NCBI RefSeq assembly: GCF_027942865.1
Contig: NW_027457366.1
Location: forward strand, 253,856-317,855
Direction: 5' to 3'
Origin: Odontesthes bonariensis
Lineage: Eukaryota > Chordata > Actinopteri > Atheriniformes > Atherinopsidae
Length of the DNA stretch: 64,000 nucleotides
A program made the position numbers and the translations under genes. The notes under the pieces are model-generated. The model saw only the letters and a list, made by a program, of their open reading frames with translations, was not told where the DNA came from and did not search any database. Numbering within the stretch: position 1 is the first letter of the stretch; each line of letters begins with the position of its first letter. This document shows, one piece after another, positions 1 through 9,705 of this stretch.

Positions 1-454
1 CTGCAAGAAAGGATTTTTGCCTTAGAAACTGAAATTGGACTTCATGAAACACTCCAAATGAAATCCAGTATTAAGAAGTAGTGATGGGAAGTTCGGCTCT
101 TTCGACTCCCTGACGGCTCTTTATTTAGGATCTTTTGTAGCCTATATTTTATCTAAAATTTGCAAAAAGTCATGGTTTATGTGTTGAAAACCCTTTTGCT
201 TTCAGTATTTTTATGAGAGATAAGAGAGATAAGATCATAATTGCCTTATTCTGTGCATTCATTCTGTGACAAAACCATTCTTACATTTGTTTATTTCAAT
301 TAAACTTTTTCATAGCACAAATTAACAATAAACATCAAACAAATCCAAATAACAGACCCAAACTCAAGATAACATTAATAATGTCCTCAATTAAACTTTT
401 CTATTGGACAAGTGAACAAAAAAAAAGTCTGCCCCGTCCCCCTTTCTGCCCCGG
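1..454. other. Non-coding stretch with LINE and hAT-like scraps
   Basis: The first 80 bases read as an open plus-strand frame ending at a stop. The translation resembles a linker region of a fish L1/Tx1 LINE, but it is too short to be sure. Next comes a TAGTGATGGGAAGTTCGGCT motif (from about 81) that looks like a hAT-type terminal repeat; its partner end was not found. The remainder is AT-rich and shows no gene. Confidence 0.25.
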
Positions 455-680
455 CCAGACATTTTCACTGCTTGTTCACAGCTGGTCAGGAGTTTATCTG
501 AAGAAACACGTCCAGTTTTTGAAGCAGATTTGAAAGTCACAGCAAACGGTTTTCACATCGCCTAAAAAACACTTAATTACTATCTTAAATAATCATTTTA
601 ACAAGCACTTAGAAACAACGCTTACTTACTATATTAGAAAGTAATTTTGATTTTAAGTGCTTACAAACAACAAGCAAAAT
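455..680 (+). repeat. Dispersed block P, copy 1 (plus)
   Basis: This block is repeated in inverted orientation at about 12445-12690 and, more diverged, at 36900-37146. It contains a CTGGTCAGGAGTTTATCTG segment, three spaced copies of a CTTA-rich motif and an AACAAGCAAAATG end. In the 12.4-kb copy that end is the start of an ORF (position 12453). Here it is joined directly to the tRNA-Thr block, with no ORF between, so this copy looks like an internally deleted version. Confidence 0.65.
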
Positions 681-941
681 GTTTGCTTTATTCTTTCATC
701 AGTTTTATGAACCATGTGGCGCTGTGGCTTAGTTGGTCAAAGTTCCTGTCTTGTAAACAGGAGATCCTGGGTTCAAATCCCAACAGTTTCTGTGGTTCTT
801 CAGAGCTAACTATGACTTAGGATATAAAACAGCTTATTATCAGCTTTCTACTAAATCCTTTTTACTGGTCCAGTTAATGAAAGTGCGTATAAATAGCGCA
901 CAGCTTTTAAAGTCTCATTTATGCCTATTTTTTACTTTCAG
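681..941 (+). repeat. Dispersed block T around a tRNA-Thr, copy 1
   Basis: The tRNA-Thr sequence has flanks shared with 37930-38199 and, in part, with minus-strand copies near 9595-9705, 11170-11345 and 11365-11660. The shared sequence starts with a CTTTATTCTTTCATCAG motif. It ends at a TTTCAG, after which this copy runs into BEL/Pao sequence and the 38-kb copy into unrelated DNA. Confidence 0.65.
718..790 (+). tRNA. tRNA-Thr (anticodon TGT), degraded copy
   Basis: A 73-nt cloverleaf with D arm, an anticodon arm pairing CCTGT with ACAGG around TGT, and a T arm with TTCAAAT. The 3' acceptor strand (CAGTTTC) mismatches the 5' strand (GGCGCTG) at two positions, and the T stem has one mismatch. 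It is probably a pseudogene or repeat-borne copy. Better copies lie at 11208, 11544 and 37976. Confidence 0.7.
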
Positions 942-1870
942 TGGGATAAACCAGGACTCGGTTGATGCGTTTACCTCCTCATCTTCAATCTTGACAACGT
1001 AGCCGGCCTGTTTGAGTTTCGAGATCTCCGCCCCATAGGCTGCTGCTTTCTCCGGGTCTTTAAGCAGACATCTTTCAGTGCTCCGCAGATTGGCCAGGAC
1101 AGCTTCTTTGGGAGTTCAGACGTGGGGCATGTCCTTTACACGTAGCAGTGGAGTGGCGTAGCACAAGACTCCATCAACTTCCACCCTTACTGTCTTTGTG
1201 TCAAGCGTGTGTACTTCCTCCTGGTCCTGCTTTGAACGCGTCACCACCCTTTCACTCTTGCATGGCACCACGTCGTTCTGCCATAGCTTCTCCACATGGT
1301 GTTGGAGCTGCTCTGAGGGTGAAAGTACGCCAATATTCAGACACAGTTCGGGCTGGAGCTGTTGCCGAACGACACTGGTGGGCCCTTGGACGGCCCAGCC
1401 CAGTCGGGTCTTCACAGCCGCTGGTCCTCCTGGTGGCCCCAATCGGACTGGCTCTGTCGGGGTAATCAGGTGAGGATTATCAGATCCAATTAGGACCATT
1501 GGCTGAACTCTAACCAGCGTTCAGAGCGGCAGGCCTTGGAGGTGTCTGTACCTGCGCTGGAGCATCTTAACAGGCTGGGAGTGCTCTGCCAATCCCAGTT
1601 GTTCAGCTGTAAAGGCTCTCTGGATCTGGAACGATTTCTGCGGTTGACCAGCAGGTGATATGGCGAATGCGACAGAGATGCCCTGCAGCACTTTCAGGTC
1701 TTGGTGCACTGTTCTAAGAACAATCTGCTCTGGCTCACCTTTCAGATGTAAGGCCTTAGCAGCAGCTTGAAGGAGCATCATTCGCTCTGAGCCATCATCT
1801 AGTATTGCATAAGTTTCCATATCTTTCTCCCCATGGTGTAGCACCACCTTCAACATCTTTAAGAGCAAGG
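942..1870 (-). pseudogene. BEL/Pao LTR-retrotransposon polyprotein fragment
   Basis: Two minus-strand open stretches (1521-1883 and 1116-1499) and a third down to about 942 form part of a BEL/Pao polyprotein. The upstream part has an aspartyl-protease-like AILDDGSE segment. The middle part has LIGSDNPHLITP and RLGPPGGPAAVKTRLGW, characteristic of the protease/RT junction of this superfamily. The third part enters the reverse transcriptase (SWFIP). The frame is broken by a shift between the two ORFs and an in-frame TGA at 1113-1115. The RT core, integrase and LTRs are absent. The fragment stops at 942, where the tRNA-Thr repeat begins. Confidence 0.8.
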
Positions 1871-3098
1871 CAAGGCAAGGCAATTTTATTTATAGAGCAC
1901 AATTCATACACAGGGCATTTCAAAGTGCTTTACAGCTACATAAAATCACAATAAGGCAATAAAACCATTAATAAGGAATAAAAAAGAAATTAAAAGAAAG
2001 AAATTAAAAAAGAAAGAAATTTAAAACCCATTAAAATAATCATTAATTAATTAAAAAGTGAAGAGTGCAGATAAAATACTTTCAGGTGTCATATGCACAG
2101 CTAAACAGAACTGTTTTCAGCCTGGATTTAAACATTGTCAGAGTTGAGGCCTGTCTCACATCTTCTGGAAGGCTGTTCCAGATGTTAGAAGCATAAAACT
2201 GAAACGCAGCCTCACCTTGTTTAGTCCTGACTCTGGGCACCAGCAGGAGACCCCTCCCTGAGGTTCTCACAGCCCGAGTTGGTTCATACGGCTCTAACAT
2301 GTCAGAGATGTACTTTGGCGCTTGACCGTGAAGAGACTTGTACGTAAGCAGAGCTGTTTTAAAGTCTATTCTCTGAGCGACAGGAAGCCAGTGCAGAGAC
2401 CTGAGCACTGGACTAATATGGCCGTATTTCCTGGTTCTAGTCAGGACTCGAGCAGCAGCGTTCTGGATGTACTGCAGCTGTCTTACAGCCCGTTTAGAGC
2501 CCAGTGAGCAAGCCGTTACAGTAGTCTAACCTGCTGGAGACAAACGCATGGATCAGTCTCTCTAAGTCTGGTTTAGACACTATTCCTTTGATTCTGGAAA
2601 TGTTTTTTAGATGGTAAAAAGCTGCTGATGTTCCAGATTTAATGTGGCTGTTAAAGTTCAGGTCTGAGTCCAATATTACCCCGAGATTTCTAACTTGATA
2701 GTTAGGTTTTAGAGAGAGAGTCTCAAGGTGACTGATAACACTTTCTCTTTGTTTCTGTTTTCTTTTCTCTGTGTTTCAGTTTTGTCTGAGTTTAGCTGGA
2801 GGAAATTGTTTTGCATCCACACATTGATCTGTTCGATGCAGCGACACAGTGTATCTACAGGCCCGTGTTCTCCTGCCGTCAGTGACACGTAGATCTGAGT
2901 GTCATCTGCATAGTTGTGGTAGGACACATTATTGTTGCGTATTAGCTGGCCTAGTGGAAGCATGTACAGATTGAACAATATGGGTCCCAGGATTGACCCC
3001 TAGGGAACCCCACAGGTCATAGCCATTTGGTCTGAGACACAGTTACCAATTTCAACAAAATATTTCCTGTGCTCCAGATAGGACTGGAACCAGTTCAA
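1864..3098 (-). mobile_element. 5'-truncated L2/CR1-type LINE
   Basis: This is a minus-strand non-LTR retrotransposon remnant. The 3' UTR (about 1864-2080) starts with AAGGCAAGGCAAGGCAATTT, typical of fish L2-like LINE tails. The RT C-terminus (2082-2408) has LHWLPVAQRIDFK and WNSLP. The catalytic palm (2709-2978) has [10 protein letters not shown]. Between these the frame continues with SRLDYCN-like sequence but is shifted near 2700. A TAG interrupts the motif before [10 protein letters not shown]. The element is truncated upstream at about 3098, where an opposite-strand L1-type fragment begins. It is dead. Confidence 0.85.
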
Positions 3099-3099
3099 T

Positions 3100-3606
3100 T
3101 CTTCAAATGTGAAATACCCCTCGACATTAAGACTATGTTTTTCGGACACATACCTGAGGGATGGCTGAAAAGAGATAAGCGCCTCATAAATGTCCTGCTA
3201 ATGGCTTGCAAAAAGAATATCACCAGGAAATGGCTATCACAAGAGAGCCCAACTGTCAACATCTGGATGGACATCACAATGGGCATATATAAAATGGAGA
3301 GAATAACAGCATTTGTTCATTTTAAACTGGAGAAATTCCCCTCATACTGGGAAAACTGGGTCAACTATGTCACGCCCCATAGGCCTGATTTTATTTTTAC
3401 AAATCAATAACTATGCCATATAAAAAGGATCACTCCCACTTTGTACATATTCTTGTGTGTTTTTGTTGTTGTTTGATTCTTTTTTTTTGTTATCGTTTAG
3501 ACATAAAATAAAAATATCACTTAGGCATTTAGGACAGACAAGAGATGTAAGATGTATGCACATGTGGCGGATGTGAATGTTTGTTTCTGAATGTCAATAA
3601 AAAAAT
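3100..3606 (+). mobile_element. 3' end of an L1/Tx1-type LINE
   Basis: An ORF ending at 3410 encodes the C-terminus of an L1/Tx1-like ORF2 (LLMACKKNITRKWLS, then YKMERITAFVHF). About 190 bases of 3' UTR follow, ending in an A-rich tail near 3600. Only about 100 codons remain, so it is a typical 5'-truncated insertion. It lies just upstream of the first TRBV segment, where that segment's leader exon should be, and may have displaced it. Confidence 0.75.
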
Positions 3607-3782
3607 AATCATTCTTTTGGGTGGGCATTGATGACAGATAAGCCACAGAAATGTATCACTGCAGTAATGGACAACTGTCGGCCCGGTTAAAGTACATTAC
3701 AATCATTTGTCTGAAATCACTACATTCATGACATTTACCATTTATCATTATCTAAAATGTTGTATTGTCTTTCTGTTTCCAG

Positions 3783-4097
3783 CTGTTAGTCTGGGTCTTG
3801 AGGTCCGTCAGTCTCCCTCTGATCTCATCAGAAATCCTGGTGCCAAAATGCAGATTTTCTGCAGCCACAGTAAAACTGACTACAGAGTGATGCTCTGCTA
3901 CCAGCAGTCACCTGGAGACACAGCTATGAAACTCATTGGATATTTGAACTACAAAGCTGTCACAATGGAAGACAAATATAAAGACGGTTTCAGTCTCGCT
4001 GGAGATTTGGGTGGAGACGCAGCAAAGAATGGATCTGTGCACATCCCAGATGCAGGAGTGAATTACAGTGCAGTTTACTACTGTGCAGCACCAGAAG
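3783..4097 (+). CDS. TRBV: T-cell receptor beta V segment, copy 1 (no leader found)
   Basis: The V exon follows a pyrimidine-rich tract and AG at 3781-3782 and runs to its recombination signal. It encodes an Ig V domain: first Cys in QIFCSH, a YQQSPGDTAMKLIGY strand, and the final YYC motif followed by AAPEAQ. The conserved core Trp is replaced by Cys (MLCYQQ), which should destabilise the fold. No leader exon with a donor site was found upstream, where a LINE ends at about 3606. An in-frame ATG at 3707 or 3728 reads through a hydrophobic stretch into the V exon, but this is not a normal V gene layout. It is probably an ORF-class or pseudogene segment. The assignment to TRB rather than TRA rests on general resemblance to teleost TRBV. 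Confidence 0.75.
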
Positions 4098-4135
4098 CAC
4101 AATGACAGAAATCCCCTCTGAACTCTACAAAAACT
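4098..4135 (+). promoter_or_regulatory. V recombination signal (23-type), copy 1
   Basis: Heptamer CACAATG (4098-4104), a 22-nt spacer and nonamer ACAAAAACT (4127-4135) directly follow the V exon. The spacer is one base short of 23. This is the RAG1/2 signal expected on a V segment. Confidence 0.85.
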
Positions 4136-4535
4136 GCACACTAGTTTTTTTCTGCAGGTGTTTTTTTAGAGGGGCTCCCAAAGCAGCTGCTATGTGGTTG
4201 CCTTTCAGTTTGATGCATTCGCAGCACACTTCAGTAACACTGTTTCTGTACACTTTAACTTGGTGTCTCGCTTTAGCACGATTTATACATCCAGGAAGGC
4301 AATCTACAGCAGCAGGAATATGTGAAGCCACTCCCTCCTTCCACTTCATCAGTTACAGTGATGGTGTTTCTTCATCCTCTTCATTCCTCTTTAAACCTCA
4401 CTCATCTCATTTGAGCCTTAACACAAGTATAGATGCTGAGACTTTTCTGACTGTATCAACATCTGCAAAACTCTGTGAAACATAGTTTTTTTTTCAGGGC
4501 TTTTAAACAAATCATCTGTGCTGTTAAAGGAGAAA
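4136..4535 (+). other. TRBV inter-segment DNA, presumed promoter of copy 2
   Basis: No gene is visible. A 400-bp stretch precedes the leader of the next V segment. A GTGAAGCCACTCCCTCC motif near 4321 resembles one at 5604 upstream of the orphan leader, so it may be a shared V-promoter element. The ORF crossing this stretch has no recognisable product. Confidence 0.35.
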
Positions 4536-4966
4536 ATGTTCTGCCTTCTCATTTATTGCTGCATGCCAGGTAATCATTTGAAAAAGTATTCCTTCTTTAT
4601 CATGTTGATGTTTTTCTGATGCATTATCCTGATCTAAAGTTCTCTTTTGCTCTTGCTCCAGCTGTTAGTCTGGGTCTTGAGGTCCGTCAGTCTTCTTCTG
4701 ATGTCGTCGCAAATCCTGGTGATACAGTGCAGATTTCTGCAGCCACAATAAAAGTGAGTACTGGCTAATGCTCTGGTGCCAGCAGTCACCTGGAAACACA
4801 GCTATGAAACATTTGTATTTAAAAGATAAAACAATGGAAGATCCATATAAAGAGGACTACAACATCTATGGAGATTTGAGCGGGGATACAGTGAAGAATA
4901 GTTCTCTCACAAACAAAGCAGCCCAACAAAAGCACAGTGCAGTTTACTACTGTGCTGCACCAGATG
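4536..4966 (+). pseudogene. TRBV: T-cell receptor beta V segment, copy 2 (frameshifted)
   Basis: A leader exon (4536-4569, MFCLLIYCCMP, donor GTAATC) and a V exon (from 4662 after CTCCAG) closely resemble copy 1. A one-base deletion in the T run of CAGATTTCTGCAGC (copy 1 has an extra T) shifts the frame just before the first Cys. Downstream the frame is otherwise open: Trp is present (MLWCQQSPGN), as is the final YYC. The tyrosine after Trp is also changed to Cys. It is a pseudogene by a single frameshift, and its recombination signal is intact. Confidence 0.85.
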
Positions 4967-5004
4967 CACAATGACACAAATCCCCTCTGAACTCTACGAA
5001 AACT
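4967..5004 (+). promoter_or_regulatory. V recombination signal (23-type), copy 2
   Basis: Heptamer CACAATG (4967-4973), a 22-nt spacer and nonamer ACGAAAACT (4996-5004). The layout is nearly identical to copy 1, showing the two segments are a local duplication. Confidence 0.85.
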
Positions 5005-5728
5005 GCACACGACTTATCGACTTCAGTGGTTTTGAATTTTAAAAAATGAGAAAAAAACTGCTCTAGGACACCTGCTGAGGTGGTTTTATTATAATGGGGT
5101 GTGAGGGTATAAATGCTAGATAAACTGAATTTCTAATGTAATGAAGTTTGCCAAGAAAAAAGAAAAGTGAATTAAATCTTAGGTTTCATGTCATTTCCTT
5201 CATGGAAATAGTGATTAAACAGAAGTCTCCTTGTTGGTACCCTATGGCATCCAGAATCTGCAGATGAGCTGCCCCTCACCTCTGGAACGCTCCCACCAGA
5301 CACACATCACATGTCTCGCTCTGTTGATTGTTGAAGTTGATTTACTGTTTGTTGGCCGCTCCGTTGGGAAATGTGATGTCACGTGTTTTTGATACGTTGC
5401 CATAAATCAAATGACTTCTTTCTTCTTCCTCTCCTCATCTTCCAGTTTGGAAGATCTCACTACACAAGGCAGCACTTTGGGTTTTAAAAAAGTGTAATGA
5501 GCCTTTTTCATGTTTTCTGAAAAAGCAAAAGTTTAAGAATGCAGGTAAATGATGGATAACTGCAGCAACAATGGGAGCCATCAGTCTGCTTTACAGCCAC
5601 AGGAAGCCACTCCTCTCTTGACATCACATCGGTTGGCTCATAAAATCACTCTCAGTTCAGTTAAAAGGAGAAACCCTGTCATGATTTCACTCCTGTGTTT
5701 CATTGCTGACGTCAGAGTGACTGCACTC
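5005..5728. other. Intergenic TRBV DNA
   Basis: No gene is seen. The last 120 bases before 5729 hold a GAAGCCACTCCTCTC motif and TGACATCAC, similar to the conserved decamer of TRBV promoters. Confidence 0.4.
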
Positions 5729-5780
5729 ATGTCAGACTTCTACAGGATCATCATATTTCTTATTTATCATTTCCTCACAG
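5729..5780 (+). pseudogene. Possible orphan V-segment leader exon
   Basis: ATG at 5729 opens a 52-nt exon encoding MSDFYRIIIFLIYHFLT, ending at a GT donor (CACAG then GTAGCG) in phase 1. Length, hydrophobicity and phase match the leader of the intact V segment at 6384, and promoter-like motifs lie upstream. No V exon follows in the next 600 bases, so it may be a relic whose V exon was lost. It could also be chance. Confidence 0.35.
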
Positions 5781-6383
5781 GTAGCGATCGTTTCATTGTG
5801 AATTAAGATGTCTTCTACACCAACGGTGAGTCATTCACAAACTTAACTTCACGGTGAAGAAAACTGGTGAATGTGCAGACAGTGAAACAAACAAAATAGA
5901 CAAAAAGCTCAGAAGTTCTGTGACAAACCCCAAATAGTATATCTATATCTGTAGTATATCAGATAGTATATGTGCCTCTGTCTTTAAAGCACCATCAGCT
6001 CCGTCAACATGTCCAAAGACACTGACGAACTCCTGTACCGACCACACACAAACCCGCCTCCGTTTCACGTGTTTGAATATTTGTTAAGGACAGAAAAATG
6101 TTCATTCCAATATTTCAAAGTGTTACAAGTGTGCACGTCAGTATCAGAACGGATCACATGGTGGAACTTCTCCATCAGCTGATTCATACTTCACACAGTG
6201 TAATCTTCCTGGTTTCACAGCTGTGTTCACTTCAGTTAAGCTCCTCCCACATAACAAACGTGGCCTCCTGTTGGTTCACAGGATCAGAGAAGGTCACACC
6301 TTGCAGTGACACACCTCCCTGCATCTCTTCATATCTGGGACTACACAGTGAGATACTGTAACTGAGAGCCTGAGTTTTACAGC
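5781..6383. other. Intergenic DNA and presumed promoter of TRBV copy 3
   Basis: No gene is seen in 5781-6250. A GCAGTGACACACC motif near 6303, about 80 bases before the leader ATG, resembles the conserved decamer of TRBV promoters. Confidence 0.35.
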
Positions 6384-6861
6384 ATGACCTCTATCAGACA
6401 TCGGCTCCTCAGCTTATTGGTGCTTGCTCACTGGATCAAAGGTAAAGTAGTATGTTATCAGCAGATTCATTTCAGCAGTTAGATGGTGTCTGCACCGGTG
6501 AAACCGTTAACTGGTAAAATGCTCATTTGTGGTAACTTTCTCTGTTGTACTCACAGGTCATGTTGATGGAAGTGATGTCTACCAGACTCCCATACTGTGG
6601 GAGCAGCAGGGTGAAAATGCAACAATACACTGTAACCACACAAAGGGTGGAGGCTATCACCAGATGTACTGGTACAGACAGCTGCCTGGAGAAACTATGA
6701 AACTTATCGTGTTCACAGCTACAGGTAAAACAGATCACGACTTTGGAGAATTCAGCAAAGACAAATTCTCAGCCACCAAGACTGAAGCTGAGAGAGGAAC
6801 ATTCACAGTAAAGAATCTGCAGCCAGAAGGTAAAGGCTGGTATTTCTGTGCTGTGAGTCAA
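6384..6861 (+). CDS. TRBV: T-cell receptor beta V segment, copy 3 (apparently functional)
   Basis: Leader exon 6384-6441 encodes a 19-residue hydrophobic signal peptide (MTSIRHRLLSLLVLAHWIK) and ends in phase 1 at GTAAAG. The V exon 6557-6861 follows TCACAG. All V-domain landmarks are present: first Cys in ATIHCNH, Trp in YWYRQLPGE, an FSATK strand, and the final Cys in GWYFCAVS, close to the heptamer. The frame is open throughout and the recombination signal is canonical. After V(D)J joining it would supply the variable domain of a T-cell receptor beta chain. It is only distantly related to copies 1 and 2 and so belongs to another V subgroup. TRB rather than TRA is inferred from resemblance. 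Confidence 0.85.
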
Positions 6862-6900
6862 CACAGTGATCCAAACACATGTGAACACTGAACAAAACCT
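6862..6900 (+). promoter_or_regulatory. V recombination signal (23-type), copy 3
   Basis: Consensus heptamer CACAGTG (6862-6868), exactly 23 bases of spacer, and nonamer ACAAAACCT (6892-6900). It is the best recombination signal in the window. Confidence 0.92.
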
Positions 6901-7304
6901 CTGCACCCTGTTCCCATCTGTATTTATCTGCTCTCCTGTAGGGGGAGCTCAAGTACAAGCTGACAATGTCTCACAGTCATGTGACACTCCCATATGCAAG
7001 CCTTCATATCTGTGCTGTGATGTCAGAGCTGCCATCACACACACTGCCAGTGACTGTGGTCTCCAAGTTCAGTCTTCTCCCAACACAATAATGATCCCAG
7101 CTGCTCTGATCAAACTCTGCAGCTCTGCTCTGTATTGCAGGTACTTTATGCACATGATGATGCTGAGGACTGAAAGGAGAAGAAGTTCTCTTCTCTTTTA
7201 ATTCATAATCAGAATTTCATCTTGTTCTTTTTCATTTGCACACAGAAGAGTTGTTGGAGCTTCTGTAACACAATGTGACTTTGACTCCTGCAGGTCTAAA
7301 GCCC
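6901..7304. other. Intergenic DNA downstream of TRBV copy 3
   Basis: An ORF crosses 6866-7201, but no V-domain residues or other family can be recognised. I see no gene, D, J or C segment. Confidence 0.4.
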
Positions 7305-7644
7305 CATACACACACGTCGCTGCTATTTACTCGCTCAGCGAGTGAAGTCAATAGAATGTCTATGTGTTCACGCGAGGCGAGTAGGCGAGGAGAGTACAAG
7401 CGAGTACAAGCGATGCGATGTGGGCGGATTCCGAGATGAACATATTTCAACTTCGAGCGACGCGAGTAAAAGCGAGTAGCCAATTAAAATGCAGAATACA
7501 GATTATTGACAGGTGACGTTCCCCCAGTGTTCTCCAAACAGTGGCCACCAAACTTCTACACACCAAGTCAGCAAAAGCACCCAAGCGAGTGGCGAGTAGG
7601 CGAGTGAGCGAGTAGCGAGTAAATAGCAGCGACGTGTGTATATG
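7305..7644. mobile_element. MITE with about 28-bp terminal inverted repeats
   Basis: The left end (CATACACACACGTCGCTGCT..., 7305) and right end (ending at 7644) are inverted copies, identical over at least 25 bases with one mismatch near the tip. The interior is rich in GCGAGT repeats. There is no transposase, so it is a non-autonomous DNA transposon, probably hAT-like. Target duplications were not resolved because another element abuts its right end. Confidence 0.8.
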
Positions 7645-7853
7645 CTGACAACGTGGAGGTGCGTCGCTTACTTAAAAAAATCCGGGTTACTAATTTTGAA
7701 TTTTAGCCGAATGAATAAATAGGCAGCAGGTCTGTGGGCTGCCTGTGGCAGTAGCACGACGATGACGTCAGTAACACCCACTTTACGACAAAAAAATCAA
7801 AATTACAATAACCCGGATTTTTTTAAGTAAGCGACGCACCTCCACGTTATCAG
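7645..7853. mobile_element. Short MITE with about 42-bp terminal inverted repeats
   Basis: Terminal inverted repeats start CTGACAACGTGGAGGTGCGT at 7645 and mirror the sequence ending at 7853, with one mismatch in about 42 bases. The element is 209 bp, so nearly half of it is terminal repeat. It abuts the preceding MITE without a gap. Confidence 0.8.
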
Positions 7854-8166
7854 TGCTAGTGTACAGTAATTAATAAATTATAAACAGCATAGTTTGTGCC
7901 TGTATGAGCTTGCCCATAGGAAACCGTTTCATGGCCGAATATCTCAAGAGAGCAGCCAGATGCCTCGCGAATATCTTCGGAACAGCTCCAAATGACAAAC
8001 AACAAGCAGGGGTGAGTAGAACATCATGCTATAATGTGAAATCAAGGGCCCAATGTCAAAAAACCGGTCTTATCCTTTAAGTTCTGCTTTACTGCCCAGC
8101 CCTGCACTACACACTGCATTTTCCATTGGGATAATGCACCATAAACAACACAGAAAACAAACTTAC
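7854..8166. other. Likely intronic or transposon-internal DNA
   Basis: No ORF of note. It lies downstream (on the minus strand) of the donor site at 8166, so it may be intron of the broken YqaJ-type gene. Confidence 0.3.
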
Positions 8167-8478
8167 CCTGGCCAACACCAAAACACAATCATTCTGTAGA
8201 CGTTTTACTCCGAGTTTGCTGATCCATCCGCTGTGGTAATAGTTGTTTGCCTCCAAACTTTTGTGGGCCTTCATCTGTTGCCTGGTGTAGTAAGAAGTCT
8301 GGAGAACCAGGTAGCTCGTTATGTCCACAGCCTCTATATTCGGCAAATCGTTCCGGTCTTGCGAAAATTCGGACATTTTCATTAAGTATGGGTCACGCCC
8401 AATGTATTTCTCAACTAACGCCAAATACCTTTCCCAATATGCCGGCTCCAAACCACTACAATATTCATTCATCTCCAT
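8167..8478 (-). pseudogene. First exon of a YqaJ-type transposon protein
   Basis: A minus-strand ORF starts at 8478 and encodes 104 residues (YWERYLALVEKYIGRDPYL, DITSYLVLQTSYYTRQQMK, SGWISKLGVKR). It ends at a consensus donor (CCAGG then GTAAGT). The sequence resembles the N-terminal region of large fish proteins with SWIM and YqaJ exonuclease domains, which accompany ISL2EU-type (PIF/Harbinger superfamily) DNA transposons. No later exon or nuclease motif is visible here, so the copy is a fragment. A Harbinger-type transposase relic lies elsewhere in the window (38483-39235). Confidence 0.5.
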
Positions 8479-8921
8479 GTTGGTGCTGCTGTAGCAATTA
8501 CAGCAGCAAGCAAGTCTTCATTGCACAGGCATGTGGAAATAATAGAAAACAATTCTAATGCGTTAGCAAAAAACCTTCTATATCAGGAGTATTGATCAAG
8601 ATTCTAGAAATAGAGACTCTTTTCTAGTAAGTTTAAAACCTTCCTCACTCAACTGATAATAACTCCGCAAATGAGCACATTTCTTAATAGATTATATGTA
8701 GAAAATAATATTTTGCTATATGTATTGTGTGTATGTGGCCCCGAACCCATCCTCTGTTTGGACTCTTTGTTCATAATGGCCTAAAACTCTATGTGGTTCA
8801 CAAGGCCTTGCTCCCCCATAAGTACCATCACAACACACAACACTGATTTATCAAAAATTATCATACAATTTCTAACCTACTGACACTCAAACATTGCATA
8901 AGGCAATTACATCACCAGCAG
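8479..8921. other. Intergenic DNA
   Basis: I see no gene or clear repeat boundary. Confidence 0.4.
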
Positions 8922-9300
8922 GCTCGTCCACCGTTTGCAGCGAATAGGAGCGAGAACCCGATGGCTGAACCGGGAAAAATTCTCCTATGGCCCCAGTTCC
9001 ACTTGGCGACCGACCAACTCATTACCTTTCAAAGTCTAAGGTCCCGCTCCAAACAGCCGAGTCACCCCACTGGCAAGGATCATACTAATGATTGGTTGAT
9101 TTATACCCACAAAATGATTAATCAGCTTAATGATTACATGAAATACAACAGATGAACAAATACAATTTTTTATGATGTCGTGTAGTCTCTTCTGGACCAA
9201 TCCTGTCACTGCTTGGTGCTCTGTTCTCCTCTTGGCTGAACGTCTGTTCAGCATTCTGATCCGGAACTAATCTTGGAAGGAGAGGTCACCAGTACGTCAA
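8922..9300 (-). repeat. LTR-like repeat, copy related to 35014-35442
   Basis: The segment shares blocks with 35014-35442, including GCATAGGAGCGA-like sequence, ACTTGGCGACCGACCA, and GGAGAGGTCNCCAGTACGTCA. The 35-kb copy lies just downstream of a retroviral env tail in the same orientation, so both are probably LTR or 3' proviral sequence of one endogenous retrovirus family. This copy has no coding sequence beside it and may be a solo LTR. Ends were not defined. Confidence 0.5.
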
Positions 9301-9594
9301 AGCATATCATATCCCGCAGGATGTCCGTCAGACTGCACCTCGACTTCCGGTTATCATTTGTATTTATAGCCTCATAGGTTGGACTCACACTCGACCGAGT
9401 ATGATTGGACATGAGTAGGTTCAACATGCTTCGTCATATTCTCTGGATCAGCCCAAAACAATGTGTACATGTGAATCTGCCCTTGCTTTCCCAATTGTTT
9501 TGTCTCCCTACTCCTGGATCACTTTAGGTCATCATGGAAAAGTACTGAGACTATTTCATTCATAATGTCTAAGAACAAAGCCAATTTTTACACT

Positions 9595-9705
9595 GGACAG
9601 GCACTTTGACCAACTAAGCCACAGCGCAACATGGTTCATAAAACTGATGAAGGAATAAAGAGCAGGAACTGGAGCCACCTCAGGAAGTGGTTTTTGTGAT
9701 TCTGT
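9595..9705 (-). pseudogene. Partial tRNA-Thr with block T flank
   Basis: The 5' half of a tRNA-Thr (minus strand, plus coordinates 9595-9629) is followed by the conserved flank AACATGGTTCATAAAACTGA and AAGTGGTTTTTGTGATT. The flank matches 37905-37975 inverted. The 3' half of the tRNA is missing. Confidence 0.65.
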
